Of a DNA stretch of 64,000 nucleotides, positions 8,223 to 16,805 are shown piece after piece (position 1 is the first letter of the stretch; each line of letters begins with the position of its first letter). The stretch comes from Clostridia bacterium (GTDB lineage Bacteria; Bacillota; Clostridia; Oscillospirales; Acutalibacteraceae). The position numbers and the translations under genes are program-made. The stretch covers positions 1 through 64,000 of the forward strand of contig JAFSDL010000010.1 in NCBI GenBank assembly GCA_017436285.1. The letters run 5' to 3'. The notes under the pieces were generated by a model. That model saw only the letters and a list, made by a program, of their open reading frames with translations, was not told the DNA's origin and made no database searches.

Positions 8223-9721
8223 TGCCTGCCACCTCTCTTAAAGCCGTTGATATCAAATATCTTACTGCCTAATTTTCCCATACTCGCTCTATACACAGAA
8301 TCTCTCCAGAGGGTTTTGTTATATGGTGTTGCGGGTGCTAAAAACGGAACTCCGTAATCAGTCATTGAGGCAAGATTTATCAGTAGTGCCGCCGCGCCAA
8401 TCATAATTCCGTAAAGCCCTGAAACACCACCCACAAGAATAAAAATAATTCTCAGAACAGAAATGGGCTGATATAAATCCGATGAAACAAGTGAGCATAT
8501 TGCAGTCAGGGCAACAATAATAAGCATTGGCGCACCTATAAGCCCTGCGGTAACTGCCGCATCACCAATAACAAGAGCACCTACAATACTGACCGCGTGA
8601 CCGATAGCCTTTGGCATTCTCAGTCCTGCTTCTCTTACAGTTTCATAGACAAAGTGAATAATCAATGCTTCTATGGTCAAGGTAAACAAGGTGTTGCTTT
8701 CCATTATGACGATGTTATACAGCATATCATCGGGAAACATTTCCTGATGAAAAAGCCCGATTGCAACAAAAACCCCGGGCAGAAATACACTTATAAGGAA
8801 TGCAAGTAAACGCACACCTCGCATAAAAGTACAGAAATAGGGGCGGTTTATATAGTCATCAAGTGTCTGGAAATTCTCAATAAAAAGCCTTGGCACAATC
8901 AATGCAAAGGGTGTTCCGTCCACAATTATTCCGATTTTCCCCTCACAGACCTTTGCCGCAAGAGTATCGGGGCGTTGGGTCTGCCCCACCATTGTAAAAA
9001 GGCTTTTTCTTTTGGTATCAAGTGCTTTTCGCAGATAACCCGATGCCAAAACTGTGTCCATATCAATAGCTTCAAGTCTGCTTTTTACTTCTTTAAGAGT
9101 GTCGGGGTTGACTCTGTCCTTCATATAACAAATCAGAATTCGGGTCTTGCTTGTTTTGCCGATTTCATTGGTTTCTATTTTGAAATTTGTTGTGCAAAGC
9201 CTTTCTCTTATAAGAGTTAAATTAGTTTTTATGTTTTCAACAAAGCCCTCTCTTGAGCCGAACTCCTGAACCTCGTTATCAGGCTCCTGAATAGCTCTCT
9301 GAGGAGGATTCTGAGCACCAAAAACAATGCACTCCTTCTGTCCCTCAACAAATATCAGAAGAGTGCCTCTTAAAATCTCCTTAATTGCATTATCAAGGCT
9401 TTTTTCTCTTTTTTGCTCAGTGCCGTAAATAATTCTGTCCTGTATAAAATCAAGAGGATTTTCCTCAGGTAAGTCTCCCTCAAAGGTGAGCAAGGGCTTA
9501 ATTGCATAATCCGCTATTCTTTGAGCATTGGTAAGCCCGTCACAATTAGCGAAAACAACACATTTCCCGTTGCAATATCCCTTTTTAACAACAATATCAA
9601 AGCTACCCTTAAAGGCTTGCTTTATAATTCTGCCATTTTCAACTGCATTTTCCTTTATATCACCATAAGTTTCTTCATTGAAATCCGACAAGGGAAAAAG
9701 AACATTTTCTTTATTTTCCAT
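8219..9721 (-). CDS. gerA: GerA family spore germination protein (receptor A subunit)
   Basis: The 500-residue protein has a soluble N-terminal region of about 300 residues and a membrane C-terminal region of several helices, as in GerAA/GerKA. Recognisable family segments are GQTQRPDTLAAKVCEGKIGIIVDGTP, IENFQTLDDYINRPYF and PVSVLRIIFILVGG-like PISVLRIIFILVGG. It is the first gene of gerA-gerB-gerC. I chose the ATG at 9721 because GGTGAT lies five bases before it; a longer frame reaches 9766. The upstream gap of 78 bases is shared with the divergent yetF gene. Forespore sigma factors normally drive such operons. Confidence 0.9.
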   Translation of the reverse strand: MENKENVLFPLSDFNEETYGDIKENAVENGRIIKQAFKGSFDIVVKKGYCNGKCVVFANCDGLTNAQRIADYAIKPLLTFEGDLPEENPLDFIQDRIIYGTEQKREKSLDNAIKEILRGTLLIFVEGQKECIVFGAQNPPQRAIQEPDNEVQEFGSREGFVENIKTNLTLIRERLCTTNFKIETNEIGKTSKTRILICYMKDRVNPDTLKEVKSRLEAIDMDTVLASGYLRKALDTKRKSLFTMVGQTQRPDTLAAKVCEGKIGIIVDGTPFALIVPRLFIENFQTLDDYINRPYFCTFMRGVRLLAFLISVFLPGVFVAIGLFHQEMFPDDMLYNIVIMESNTLFTLTIEALIIHFVYETVREAGLRMPKAIGHAVSIVGALVIGDAAVTAGLIGAPMLIIVALTAICSLVSSDLYQPISVLRIIFILVGGVSGLYGIMIGAAALLINLASMTDYGVPFLAPATPYNKTLWRDSVYRASMGKLGSKIFDINGFKRGGRQ

Positions 9722-9735
9722 AAAATCACCATTGT

Positions 9736-9784
9736 TATTTTTCCCTATTTTTACTGCATATTCCAAGACTTTAAGGAAAAAACA
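9736..9784. promoter_or_regulatory. Possible divergent forespore-type promoters (sigma-F/sigma-G like)
   Basis: Towards yetF: GCATA (9756-9760), 14 bases, GGAAAAAACA (9775-9784). Towards gerA on the minus strand: GAATA (9763-9759), 13 bases, GGGAAAAATA (9745-9736). Both -10 regions resemble the sigma-F/G form GGnnAnAnTA, and no TTGACA/TATAAT pair is seen. Spacing is shorter than usual, so this is tentative. Confidence 0.3.
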
Positions 9785-9799
9785 AGAATGGTGATTTTA

Positions 9800-10474
9800 A
9801 TGATAGCGACTATTATAAGAACCTTCATAATATACTGCGTTGTTTCCTTGTGCGTAAGGCTTATGGGTAAACGACAGTTAGGCGAGCTTCAACCGGGAGA
9901 GCTTGTTATAACCATTCTTATTTCCGAAATTGCCGCAATTCCCATAGAGGACAACACTGTGCCCATAATTAACAGTGTTATTCCTCTTATGCTGCTTGTG
10001 AGCTTTGAAATTATAAATTCTCTAATTGACAGAAAAAGCGTTAAATTCAGATATCTTACAGAGGGCAAGCCAGTAACCATAATAAGAAATGGTGAGCTTT
10101 TGCAGAAGGAGCTTAAGGCTTTAAGATTTACTATAAACGATGTTTTATCGGGACTAAGGCAGAAGGATGTTTTTGATATTGATGATGTTCAATATGCCAT
10201 AGTTGAAACCAATGGCACGCTTTCCGTGCTATTAAAGCCCGATAAACGCCCTGCAACTCCCAAAACAATCGGCAAAACGGAAAAGGATACAGGTATGCCC
10301 TGCACTGTGGTTATAGACGGAAAAATTATTGAAAGCACCTTCAGAGACTGTGGCATAACAAAGGATGAGGTGCTACGCAAGGTTGAACGGGAAACCGGTA
10401 ACATAGATAACATTCTCCTGATGACCGTTGATAAAAACAAAAAGCACAATATTATTCTGAAAAAGGAAAATTAA
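9800..10474 (+). CDS. YetF/DUF421 family membrane protein
   Basis: The 224-residue protein begins with two or three membrane helices carrying the family hallmark MGKRQLGELQPGELVITILISEIAAIPIED, followed by a cytoplasmic part with TEGKPVTIIRNGELL and the closing segment IDNILLMTVDK. This matches DUF421 (YetF, YrbG, YkjA in Bacillus). Its role is not settled. I chose ATG 9800 because GGTGAT lies six bases upstream and family members start a few residues before the first helix; in-frame starts at 9788 and 9791 exist. The next gene, DUF4363, starts two bases after its stop. Position back to back with gerABC suggests expression in the forespore. Confidence 0.8.
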   Translation: MIATIIRTFIIYCVVSLCVRLMGKRQLGELQPGELVITILISEIAAIPIEDNTVPIINSVIPLMLLVSFEIINSLIDRKSVKFRYLTEGKPVTIIRNGELLQKELKALRFTINDVLSGLRQKDVFDIDDVQYAIVETNGTLSVLLKPDKRPATPKTIGKTEKDTGMPCTVVIDGKIIESTFRDCGITKDEVLRKVERETGNIDNILLMTVDKNKKHNIILKKEN

Positions 10475-10475
10475 A

Positions 10476-10856
10476 ATGAAAAGACTTGTTATTGCAATAT
10501 TAATGCTTGTTATATCAATAGGGATAGGTGTTTCCTCGCTCATTTTTGTAAAAAAAGCCTGCAACAAGGCTATACAAGGGCTTGACGGAATACTGCAAGG
10601 CGCAGTAACCGAAAACAAGGATGAGGTTAACCGCTTAGCAGTTCAGGTGAACAAGCAATGGGAAAAAGAAAAATTTTTATTAAATATTTTAATCGGTCAG
10701 GGAGAAACAAATGAGATAAAAAAAACGTTGGATATTATTCTCTATTTCACCCAAATCCGTGACTATGAATCGGTTATTCTGTTTTCCGAAGAATGCAAAG
10801 GGGATTTGATGAATATAATCGTGTCAAATGAACCGAATTTAAGTACCATTTTATGA
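10476..10856 (+). CDS. DUF4363 family protein
   Basis: A 126-residue protein with one N-terminal membrane segment (about residues 4-24), then a helical stretch with KNKQWEKEKF-like VNKQWEKEKFLLNILIG and a tail KKTLDIILYFTQIRDYESVILFSEE. Length and motifs fit DUF4363, which in Clostridia is commonly found beside YetF/DUF421. It starts two bases after yetF ends, so the two are cotranscribed. It probably sits in the membrane with its C-terminal domain outside the cytoplasm. Function unknown. Confidence 0.75.
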   Translation: MKRLVIAILMLVISIGIGVSSLIFVKKACNKAIQGLDGILQGAVTENKDEVNRLAVQVNKQWEKEKFLLNILIGQGETNEIKKTLDIILYFTQIRDYESVILFSEECKGDLMNIIVSNEPNLSTIL

Positions 10857-10880
10857 CAAGAAAAATGTGATGAAAAAGTA

Positions 10881-10909
10881 TTGAAAAGTGATAAAAAGGT
10901 GTATATAAT
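10881..10909 (+). promoter_or_regulatory. Promoter of the nfeD-SPFH operon
   Basis: TTGAAA (10881-10886), 17 bases, TATAAT (10904-10909), about 35 bases before the NfeD start. Confidence 0.7.
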
Positions 10910-10943
10910 TGAATTGTAAAGCATTAGAAAGGATGTGATTTTT

Positions 10944-11381
10944 ATGATGGTCTGGATATGGGTTGCGTTGCTTGCGCTCTTTATAATTATTGAAGCCTCA
11001 ACAGCACAGCTTCTCACCATCTGGTTCGCAGTTGGTTCTCTTGCCGCGCTTATTACAACATTTATAACAGATAACATTGTTATTCAGGTAATTGTATTTG
11101 TTGTTATATCTGCACTTGCTCTGGCAATTACTCGTCCTTTGGTAAAGAAAATGACAAAGACAAAAAAGCAGCCTACAAATGCAGATATGTACATAGGCAA
11201 GGAAGCAGTTGTTACGGAAGACATTAACAACCTTGAAGCAAAAGGGCTTGTTAAGGTAGGCGGTTCTGTGTGGACTGCACGAACAGAGGTTGATAACTAC
11301 ACAATCCCTGCAGGCACACATGTTACGGTTATTAAAATAGAGGGTGTTAAGCTTATTGTCCGCCCTGTATTATATAATTGA
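10944..11381 (+). CDS. NfeD family membrane protein
   Basis: The 145-residue protein has three closely packed membrane helices (VWIWVALLALFIIIEAST, then LLTIWFAVGSLAALI, then IQVIVFVVISALALAI) and a C-terminal OB-fold-like domain beginning YIGKEAVVTEDINNLEAKG and ending IKIEGVKLIVRP, the standard short NfeD layout. NfeD proteins partner with SPFH proteins in membrane microdomains. The start at 10944 follows AAAGGATG by eight bases; GTG 10935 is inside that site. The SPFH gene follows after 27 bases. Confidence 0.85.
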   Translation: MMVWIWVALLALFIIIEASTAQLLTIWFAVGSLAALITTFITDNIVIQVIVFVVISALALAITRPLVKKMTKTKKQPTNADMYIGKEAVVTEDINNLEAKGLVKVGGSVWTARTEVDNYTIPAGTHVTVIKIEGVKLIVRPVLYN

Positions 11382-11408
11382 TAATAGTTTTATTAAGGAG
11401 GAAAAACT

Positions 11409-12356
11409 ATGTTTATTACACTTTCAGCAGCATCCGTTGGTTTAATTGCAATTATTGCGGTCATTGCAATTATAATTCTTCTCGTTATTGCAAACATCAA
11501 AATTGTGCCTCAATCAAAGGCTTATGTTATTGAGCGCTTGGGTGCATATTTTGCAACCTGGGACACAGGTCTTCACGTTAAAATTCCTTTCATTGAAAAG
11601 GTTGCTAAGGTTGTTTCCCTTAAAGAGCAGGTTGTGGATTTCCCACCCCAACCCGTTATTACTAAAGATAATGTTACAATGCAGATTGACACGGTTGTTT
11701 TCTTTCAGATTACTGACCCCAAGCTTTTCTGCTATGGTGTTGAATACCCCATCTCTGCTATCGAAAACTTAACAGCAACAACTCTTCGTAACATCATCGG
11801 TGAATTAGAGCTTGACCACACACTTACATCACGTGACACAATCAATGCTAAAATCCGCGGTATTCTTGACGAGGCAACTGACCCCTGGGGTATCAAGGTT
11901 AACAGAGTTGAGCTTAAAAACATTCTTCCCCCTCGTGAAATCCAGGACGCGATGGAAAAGCAGATGAAGGCAGAACGTGAACGTCGTGAAAGCATTCTTC
12001 GTGCAGAGGGTGAAAAGGCAAGTGCGGTTCTTGTTGCAGAGGGTAAAAAGGAAGCTCAGATTCTTGAAGCGGAGGCTAACAAACAGGCTGCAATTCTCCA
12101 CGCAGAAGCAGTTAAGGAATCCAAAATGCGTGAGGCAGAGGGTGAAGCAAATGCAATTATTGCAATCCAGAAGGCTCAGGCAGAAGGTATCAGAATGATT
12201 AACGAGGCTTCTCCCTCTAAGGAATACATTTCACTTAAGGGTATGGAAGCATTTGAAAAGGCTGCAGACGGTAAGGCAACAAAAATTATTGTTCCATCAG
12301 ACTTGCAGAACCTTGCAGGCGTTACAGGCAGCGTAAAAGAGTTCTTAAAGGACTGA
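11409..12356 (+). CDS. SPFH/Band 7 domain protein (stomatin/paraslipin type)
   Basis: A 315-residue protein with one N-terminal membrane helix, then an SPFH domain (PQSKAYVIERLGAYFATWDTG to about residue 180) and a long coiled coil rich in alanine and glutamate (residues about 170-265: repeated AEGEKASA, AEANKQAA, REAEGEAN). This is the stomatin/QmcA group of flotillin-like scaffold proteins, which oligomerise at the membrane. TAAGGAGG gives a strong ribosome binding site. It forms an operon with the upstream NfeD gene, the pairing typical of this family, and ends at a strong terminator. Confidence 0.88.
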   Translation: MFITLSAASVGLIAIIAVIAIIILLVIANIKIVPQSKAYVIERLGAYFATWDTGLHVKIPFIEKVAKVVSLKEQVVDFPPQPVITKDNVTMQIDTVVFFQITDPKLFCYGVEYPISAIENLTATTLRNIIGELELDHTLTSRDTINAKIRGILDEATDPWGIKVNRVELKNILPPREIQDAMEKQMKAERERRESILRAEGEKASAVLVAEGKKEAQILEAEANKQAAILHAEAVKESKMREAEGEANAIIAIQKAQAEGIRMINEASPSKEYISLKGMEAFEKAADGKATKIIVPSDLQNLAGVTGSVKEFLKD

Positions 12357-12365
12357 TTTCATATA

Positions 12366-12396
12366 AAAGGTATCGTTTCGGCGATACCTTTTTCTT
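12366..12396 (+). terminator. Terminator after the SPFH gene
   Basis: A 10-bp stem (12366-12375 with 12382-12391), six-base loop, followed by TTCTTTATTTT. Confidence 0.85.
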
Positions 12397-12403
12397 TATT
12401 TTA

Positions 12404-12431
12404 TTGACACTGTTCCAAATTATGTTATTAT
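12404..12431 (+). promoter_or_regulatory. Promoter of the EEP-family gene
   Basis: TTGACA (12404-12409), 16 bases, TATTAT (12426-12431), directly after the preceding terminator. Confidence 0.65.
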
Positions 12432-12460
12432 ATTTATATATTGTTTTGGGAGGTAAATAT

Positions 12461-13357
12461 ATGGCAGGTTTTGCATCAAGCATTGGTGCTATTGTTATGG
12501 CGTTTATTACAATGCTTACATCTTTATTCGGATTACTCGGTAATTCATCCGATAAAACAGTAGTTCAGGGCTTTGAGCCTAAGGAGGAAACAGAAATGAG
12601 AATTATGAGCTTTAACATTCGTTGTGGGGATGTTGGCAACGACACCTGGGAAGACAGAATCGACATTGTTTCACAGACAATGCTTGATAGTGAGGCAGAT
12701 TCAATCGGTGTTCAGGAGGCTACTCCCGAATGGATGGCTACTCTTAAAGAAACTGTCGGCGAAAAATATGCTTATGTTGGCGTTGGTCGTGACGATGGTG
12801 ACAACGAAGGGGAATATTCCGCAATCTTCTACCTTAAAGATAAATATGAGCTTGAGAATAGTGGCACATTCTGGCTTTCAGAAACTCCTGAAAAGGTTTC
12901 ATTCGGTTGGGATGCCGCTTGCAGAAGAGTTTGCACATGGGCAGTTCTTGTAAACAAGGAAACAGGCGAAAAATATGCTCACCTTAACAGTCACTTTGAC
13001 CACGTTGGTATTTCTGCAAGAAAAAACAGCGTTGATTTGATTGTCAATAAGGCAAAGGAATTTGCAGATATTCCCGTTGTTTTCACTGCAGATATGAACG
13101 TTAAAGAAGGTAGCGACAACTATCAGCAGTTCGTTGAATCAGGTGTTCTTATGGATACAAAGAAGCTTGCACCCGACTCAATGAATTACTGCACATATCA
13201 CGATACAAAGCCCGAAAAGCACAGTGATGATGTTATTGACTATGTTATGATTAACGATAACTTTGAGGCAGTTTCTTACAAGGTTGTTACAGAAGGTATT
13301 GACGGCAGATTTGTTTCTGACCACTACCCTGTTTATGCAGATATTGTAATAAAATAA
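12461..13357 (+). CDS. Endonuclease/exonuclease/phosphatase family protein, membrane-anchored or secreted
   Basis: After a hydrophobic N-terminus (GAIVMAFITMLTSLFGLLG, a signal or anchor) comes a complete EEP domain: MSFNIRCGD, IGVQEA with the metal-binding Glu, NSHFDHVG with a catalytic His, TADMNV with Asp-Asn and SDHYPVYADI with the closing Asp-His. All catalytic residues are present. Members of this branch cleave phosphodiesters of nucleic acids, lipids or sugar phosphates; the target here is unknown. The start ATG is preceded by GGGAGGT. The gene stands alone between two strong terminators. Confidence 0.85.
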   Translation: MAGFASSIGAIVMAFITMLTSLFGLLGNSSDKTVVQGFEPKEETEMRIMSFNIRCGDVGNDTWEDRIDIVSQTMLDSEADSIGVQEATPEWMATLKETVGEKYAYVGVGRDDGDNEGEYSAIFYLKDKYELENSGTFWLSETPEKVSFGWDAACRRVCTWAVLVNKETGEKYAHLNSHFDHVGISARKNSVDLIVNKAKEFADIPVVFTADMNVKEGSDNYQQFVESGVLMDTKKLAPDSMNYCTYHDTKPEKHSDDVIDYVMINDNFEAVSYKVVTEGIDGRFVSDHYPVYADIVIK

Positions 13358-13369
13358 GCTACAAGATAA

Positions 13370-13409
13370 ATCGCCCTTTGATTCAAATGAATCAAAGGGT
13401 GATTTTTTT
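13370..13409 (+). terminator. Terminator after the EEP gene
   Basis: A 15-bp stem (13370-13384 with 13389-13403, G-T pair included) with an AAAT loop and TTTTTTA. It may also stop the convergent ABC operon. Confidence 0.9.
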
Positions 13410-13416
13410 ACTTTAT

Positions 13417-14151
13417 TCAGTTCATATTATACATTTCTTTATAATATTCGGATGCCTCGTGAACCCCGCCATCAAAAATAAGCTGACCATTTTTCATAAC
13501 GATACCTCTTGTGCAGAATTCTTCTGCAACTGCAGTCTGATGGGTAACGAAAAGAAGTGTAACATTATCCTTTTCAATTATTTCACTTACCTTTTCCTTA
13601 CACTTGACTCTGAATGCAGTATCGCCAACGCTCAATGCCTCGTCAACAATAAGAATTTCAGGTCTGATATTAACATTGATAGCAAAGCCTAAACGGGATT
13701 TCATACCGCTTGAATAGGTACGAACAGGTTGGTCAATATAATCGCCAAGCTCTGAAAACTCGATAATTGTTTCTTCAAGCTCCTTTATTTCCTTATCGGA
13801 AAGACCAAGAATATGACCCTTAAGGTAAATATTCTCCCTGCCTGAAAACTCAAGGTCAAAGCCACTTGTAAGCTCTAAAAGAGCACTTACTCTGCCATTT
13901 ACGGTTATATCGCCGCTTGTCGGGAAGGTAACACCTGTTATCATTTTGAGAATGGTGGATTTACCTGCACCGTTTTTACCAAAAAGGGCAACCGACTCTC
14001 CCCTTTCAATCTCAAAATTAACCGCATCAACCGCTCTTTTTTTCTTGTAGCCAACATTCTTCAGGAAAATTCCTAAAAGTCTTTTTCTTGTGCTTGAATA
14101 AAGCTTATATATTTTTGTTACATTATCAAATTTAATAACTGTATCCTTCAT
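13417..14151 (-). CDS. Polysaccharide/teichoic-acid type ABC exporter, ATP-binding subunit
   Basis: The 244-residue protein has Walker A GKNGAGKST (residues 58-66), the signature YSSGMKSRL, Walker B ILIVDEALS and the switch His in FVTHQ. The N-terminal part FDNVTKIYKLYSSTRKRLL and the SVGDTAFRVKC segment after Walker B are typical of the TagH/Wzt/RfbE group, which energises export of undecaprenyl-linked glycans or teichoic acids. It lacks the C-terminal glycan-binding extension of longer Wzt proteins. GGGGGAG precedes the start; the permease gene ends 15 bases upstream. Confidence 0.88.
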   Translation of the reverse strand: MKDTVIKFDNVTKIYKLYSSTRKRLLGIFLKNVGYKKKRAVDAVNFEIERGESVALFGKNGAGKSTILKMITGVTFPTSGDITVNGRVSALLELTSGFDLEFSGRENIYLKGHILGLSDKEIKELEETIIEFSELGDYIDQPVRTYSSGMKSRLGFAINVNIRPEILIVDEALSVGDTAFRVKCKEKVSEIIEKDNVTLLFVTHQTAVAEEFCTRGIVMKNGQLIFDGGVHEASEYYKEMYNMN

Positions 14152-14166
14152 TTTATACTCCCCCTA

Positions 14167-14988
14167 TCAAAGAACATCGGGAATTTCTTTACGAAGCTTC
14201 TTATATGCCCAAAGAGACAGGAAGCCCATTACAAGATACCAACAAACAAAACAAATAAGCTTTTCAGGCTCTTCAAAGAACCACACCTTGTTAATAAAGC
14301 AATTCCTGTAGCCATAGCAGATAAATGTAACCGGGTTGAGCATAAGAATTGTGTGAACAATTTTGTTATCTGCAACATTTTCAACATTCCAGAGAATACC
14401 TGAAAGCCAGAAAACTGCAATATTAAAGGATTTAACAAGGTTGGAAAAATCCTTGCCGATTGCAGAAATAAGGCCTGCAAAAAGTGACCACGAATTAAAG
14501 AAAAGGAACATTAAAAGCATATAGAAGGGTAATTGAACAAGATAAATTGTTGGCGGATAGCCCATAATCCAGAAAATGAGAATAACTACCGCAACAAGAA
14601 TCAGGTGAACAATCAGCAAAGCAAGGCTTGTGAAGGTGGGAATTGTCATTACAGGATATTTCATTTTAGTTACAAGATAGCTATAACGCCTTATACAGTT
14701 TGTTCCGCCTGTTATGGCATCACCCATAAAGAACCAGGAGACCATACCAGAAACAAGCCAGAGAATAAAGGGATAGCCCCCTACATCACCACCACTGCGA
14801 AGACCGATAGAAATTGCAAACCAATACACAAAAAGGGTGAAAACAGGCTTGATTACCGCCCACGCCCAGCCTAAAGCAGAGCCATTATAGGTCTTTTTCA
14901 AATCTGCTACAGAAAGCTTCATTACCTGATGAATATTATCCTTATGCTCTCTGATATTTAAAGCAATTATATCAAAATAGCTTTTCAT
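14167..14988 (-). CDS. Polysaccharide/teichoic-acid type ABC exporter, permease subunit
   Basis: The protein (273 residues) has six membrane helices in the ABC-2 pattern of TagG/Wzm: a cytoplasmic N-terminus with LSVADLKKTYNGSALGWAWAVIKP, then helices to KLRKEIPDVL at the end. The NGSALGWAW segment is characteristic of this glycan-export group. I chose ATG 14988, ten bases after GAGAGGTG; a TTG at 15012 overlaps the stop of the GH43-like gene and would add eight residues. With the downstream ATPase it forms one exporter that flips a cell-surface glycan across the membrane. Confidence 0.87.
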   Translation of the reverse strand: MKSYFDIIALNIREHKDNIHQVMKLSVADLKKTYNGSALGWAWAVIKPVFTLFVYWFAISIGLRSGGDVGGYPFILWLVSGMVSWFFMGDAITGGTNCIRRYSYLVTKMKYPVMTIPTFTSLALLIVHLILVAVVILIFWIMGYPPTIYLVQLPFYMLLMFLFFNSWSLFAGLISAIGKDFSNLVKSFNIAVFWLSGILWNVENVADNKIVHTILMLNPVTFICYGYRNCFINKVWFFEEPEKLICFVCWYLVMGFLSLWAYKKLRKEIPDVL

Positions 14989-15008
14989 TAATTTTTGACA
15001 CCTCTCTG

Positions 15009-15857
15009 TCAATTATCTATAACTATTGAATCCTCTGTTTCTTTAATTGAAAAGAAAACAGGTCTTTCCTTATATGAAATATTGGGACAATGAAGAGTTA
15101 ATTTGAGATTACTTTCAAAATCCTTGAAAATCATTCCGTGACCGCCATCATCACTGAATATGGGCTCAAGATGTGACCATTTGCCGAAAATCGAGCCATT
15201 ATCGGACGCCGCCACACACTGAACATAGCTGTTACCGCAGGTTGACCATATCATAATCAGCCTTCCGTTTTTCATTTTGTATAAAAACGGACCGTCGGTT
15301 ACATTATGGCATTTTTCGGAAGCTTCACGCTTCAGGAATGAGCTTGCGGCAAAAAGCTCAACGGGTTCACCCACGCTTCCTGAAAAATCGGGCCTCAATT
15401 CAAGAAAACAAATTGTTCCGTCAAGAATCTGAGTATGCTCGTGGCAGAAAACACAATAGGGCTTTCCGTTTTCAATATACAATGTACCGTCAAGGCACTC
15501 CCAATCCCAAGGTGTAACCGCACCATCGGATGCAGGAACAAACTGCCCGTCGGGAGCATCACTTTTTAAAATATATGTGCCACGCAGTCCGTTTGGCTTT
15601 GTGAAGGTTGCGAACATATAAAATCTGCCCTCAAGCTCGTGAACCTCGGGTGCCCAATTAACTGCAGAATTAAAGCCATATTTATCGGAATTGAAAACCT
15701 CTATGGGCTCGGACCAATTTTCTAAATCCGTACCGATATAAACATCAAAGCCCCCTGTTTTAACACCAAAATTATCGGCTCTTGTTCCGTACATATAATA
15801 TTTCCCGTTAGCCTTAAGAACAAATGGGTCTCTGATATTAATTTCTGAATTCTTCAC
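15009..15857 (-). CDS. GH43-superfamily (five-bladed propeller) glycosidase-like protein
   Basis: The 282-residue protein shows GH43 features: IRDPFVLKANGKYYMYGT with the general-base Asp near residue 9, NWAPEVHELEGRFYMFATF, WECLDGTLYIENGKPY with the middle Asp, and VTDGPFLYKMKNGRLIMIWS where most GH43 enzymes have Glu before Gly-Pro. GH43 members cleave arabinosides, xylosides or galactosides. There is no signal peptide, so it acts inside the cell. GTG 15857 is chosen because GGTGAT lies four bases before it. It is the first gene of an operon with the glycan exporter; a link to that glycan is inference. Confidence 0.75.
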   Translation of the reverse strand: MKNSEINIRDPFVLKANGKYYMYGTRADNFGVKTGGFDVYIGTDLENWSEPIEVFNSDKYGFNSAVNWAPEVHELEGRFYMFATFTKPNGLRGTYILKSDAPDGQFVPASDGAVTPWDWECLDGTLYIENGKPYCVFCHEHTQILDGTICFLELRPDFSGSVGEPVELFAASSFLKREASEKCHNVTDGPFLYKMKNGRLIMIWSTCGNSYVQCVAASDNGSIFGKWSHLEPIFSDDGGHGMIFKDFESNLKLTLHCPNISYKERPVFFSIKETEDSIVIDN

Positions 15858-15887
15858 AAAATCACCCACGATAATATTATTATATTA

Positions 15888-15916
15888 ATAATACCATACA
15901 TTTACAGAATAAACAA
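15888..15916 (-). promoter_or_regulatory. Promoter of the GH43-exporter operon
   Basis: TTGTTT (15916-15911), 17 bases, TATTAT (15893-15888) on the minus strand. Confidence 0.5.
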
Positions 15917-15940
15917 TAGTTAAAATATACTCTCTTTCCA

Positions 15941-15970
15941 TTGACAAAGGCTGACATAATTTTATATAAT
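15941..15970 (+). promoter_or_regulatory. Promoter of the GDPD operon
   Basis: Perfect boxes TTGACA (15941-15946) and TATAAT (15965-15970) with an 18-base spacer, about 28 bases before the ribosome binding site. Confidence 0.75.
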
Positions 15971-16004
15971 GACTTATATATGTATTATTCTTAGGAGAGT
16001 TACT

Positions 16005-16778
16005 ATGAAAAAATCAACAAAGGCATTGCTTTATTTGGGTGGCGCAGCTGCTACCACAGTGGCTACACACTTTTTTAATAAAGAAAAGCACAAGGATATT
16101 TGTATGATTGCTCACAGAGGGCATAGCAGTAAGCACCCGGGCAACACTGAGGCGGCATTTTTAAGTGCTGTTAAAAACGGTTCGGGCGGTATTGAAACCG
16201 ATGTTCGCATTACAAAGGACGGAGTTTTTGTTGTTAACCACAATGACGAAGCAAAATTCTTTGATGGCACAGAATTGCTTGTTGCAGAATCAACCTATGA
16301 GGAGCTTTCAAAAAAAGCTCTTTATAACGATAAATCAGATGAAATAGTTTATATCTGCACCTTCGAGAGATACCTTGAAATCTGCCGTGATGCCAATATG
16401 ATTTGCTTCATTGAGCTTAAGGGCGAATTTTCTGATGAGGATATCAAGCGCCTTTTCACTATGGCAGGCGAAATCTACGATTTAAAGAGATGCTCTCTTC
16501 AGTCCTTTGAATTTGAAAATCTCATTAAAACTCACCAGGCTTTCCCCGTTTTGCAGATTATGCTTACATACGGTAAAAACTGTGGTGACTACCACAAATG
16601 CATTGAACACGGCTTTGATATTGATGCAGAGTGGAAGGTTACTACACCAAAGATGGTTAAGGAATTCCACGATAAAGGCTTGAAGGTAGGTGTCTGGACT
16701 GCCAATGATATTGCAGTTCTCAACTACTGTCGCGCATTAGATGTTGATTACATTGAATCCGATGTTTTCGGAAAATAA
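16005..16778 (+). CDS. Glycerophosphodiester phosphodiesterase
   Basis: A 257-residue protein with an N-terminal hydrophobic segment followed by the GDPD barrel: MIAHRGHSSKHPGNTEAAF (catalytic His37, Arg38), GGIETDVRITKDGVFVVNHND (metal-binding Glu, Asp and the second His) and CFIELKGEF. These enzymes hydrolyse glycerophosphodiesters to glycerol 3-phosphate and an alcohol, and a few act on teichoic acid-related substrates. TAGGAGAG lies nine bases before the ATG at 16005. The M23 peptidase gene follows after 27 bases, probably in the same transcript. Confidence 0.88.
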   Translation: MKKSTKALLYLGGAAATTVATHFFNKEKHKDICMIAHRGHSSKHPGNTEAAFLSAVKNGSGGIETDVRITKDGVFVVNHNDEAKFFDGTELLVAESTYEELSKKALYNDKSDEIVYICTFERYLEICRDANMICFIELKGEFSDEDIKRLFTMAGEIYDLKRCSLQSFEFENLIKTHQAFPVLQIMLTYGKNCGDYHKCIEHGFDIDAEWKVTTPKMVKEFHDKGLKVGVWTANDIAVLNYCRALDVDYIESDVFGK

Positions 16779-16805
16779 ATATAAAAACAGGAAATTATAT
16801 ATTTT

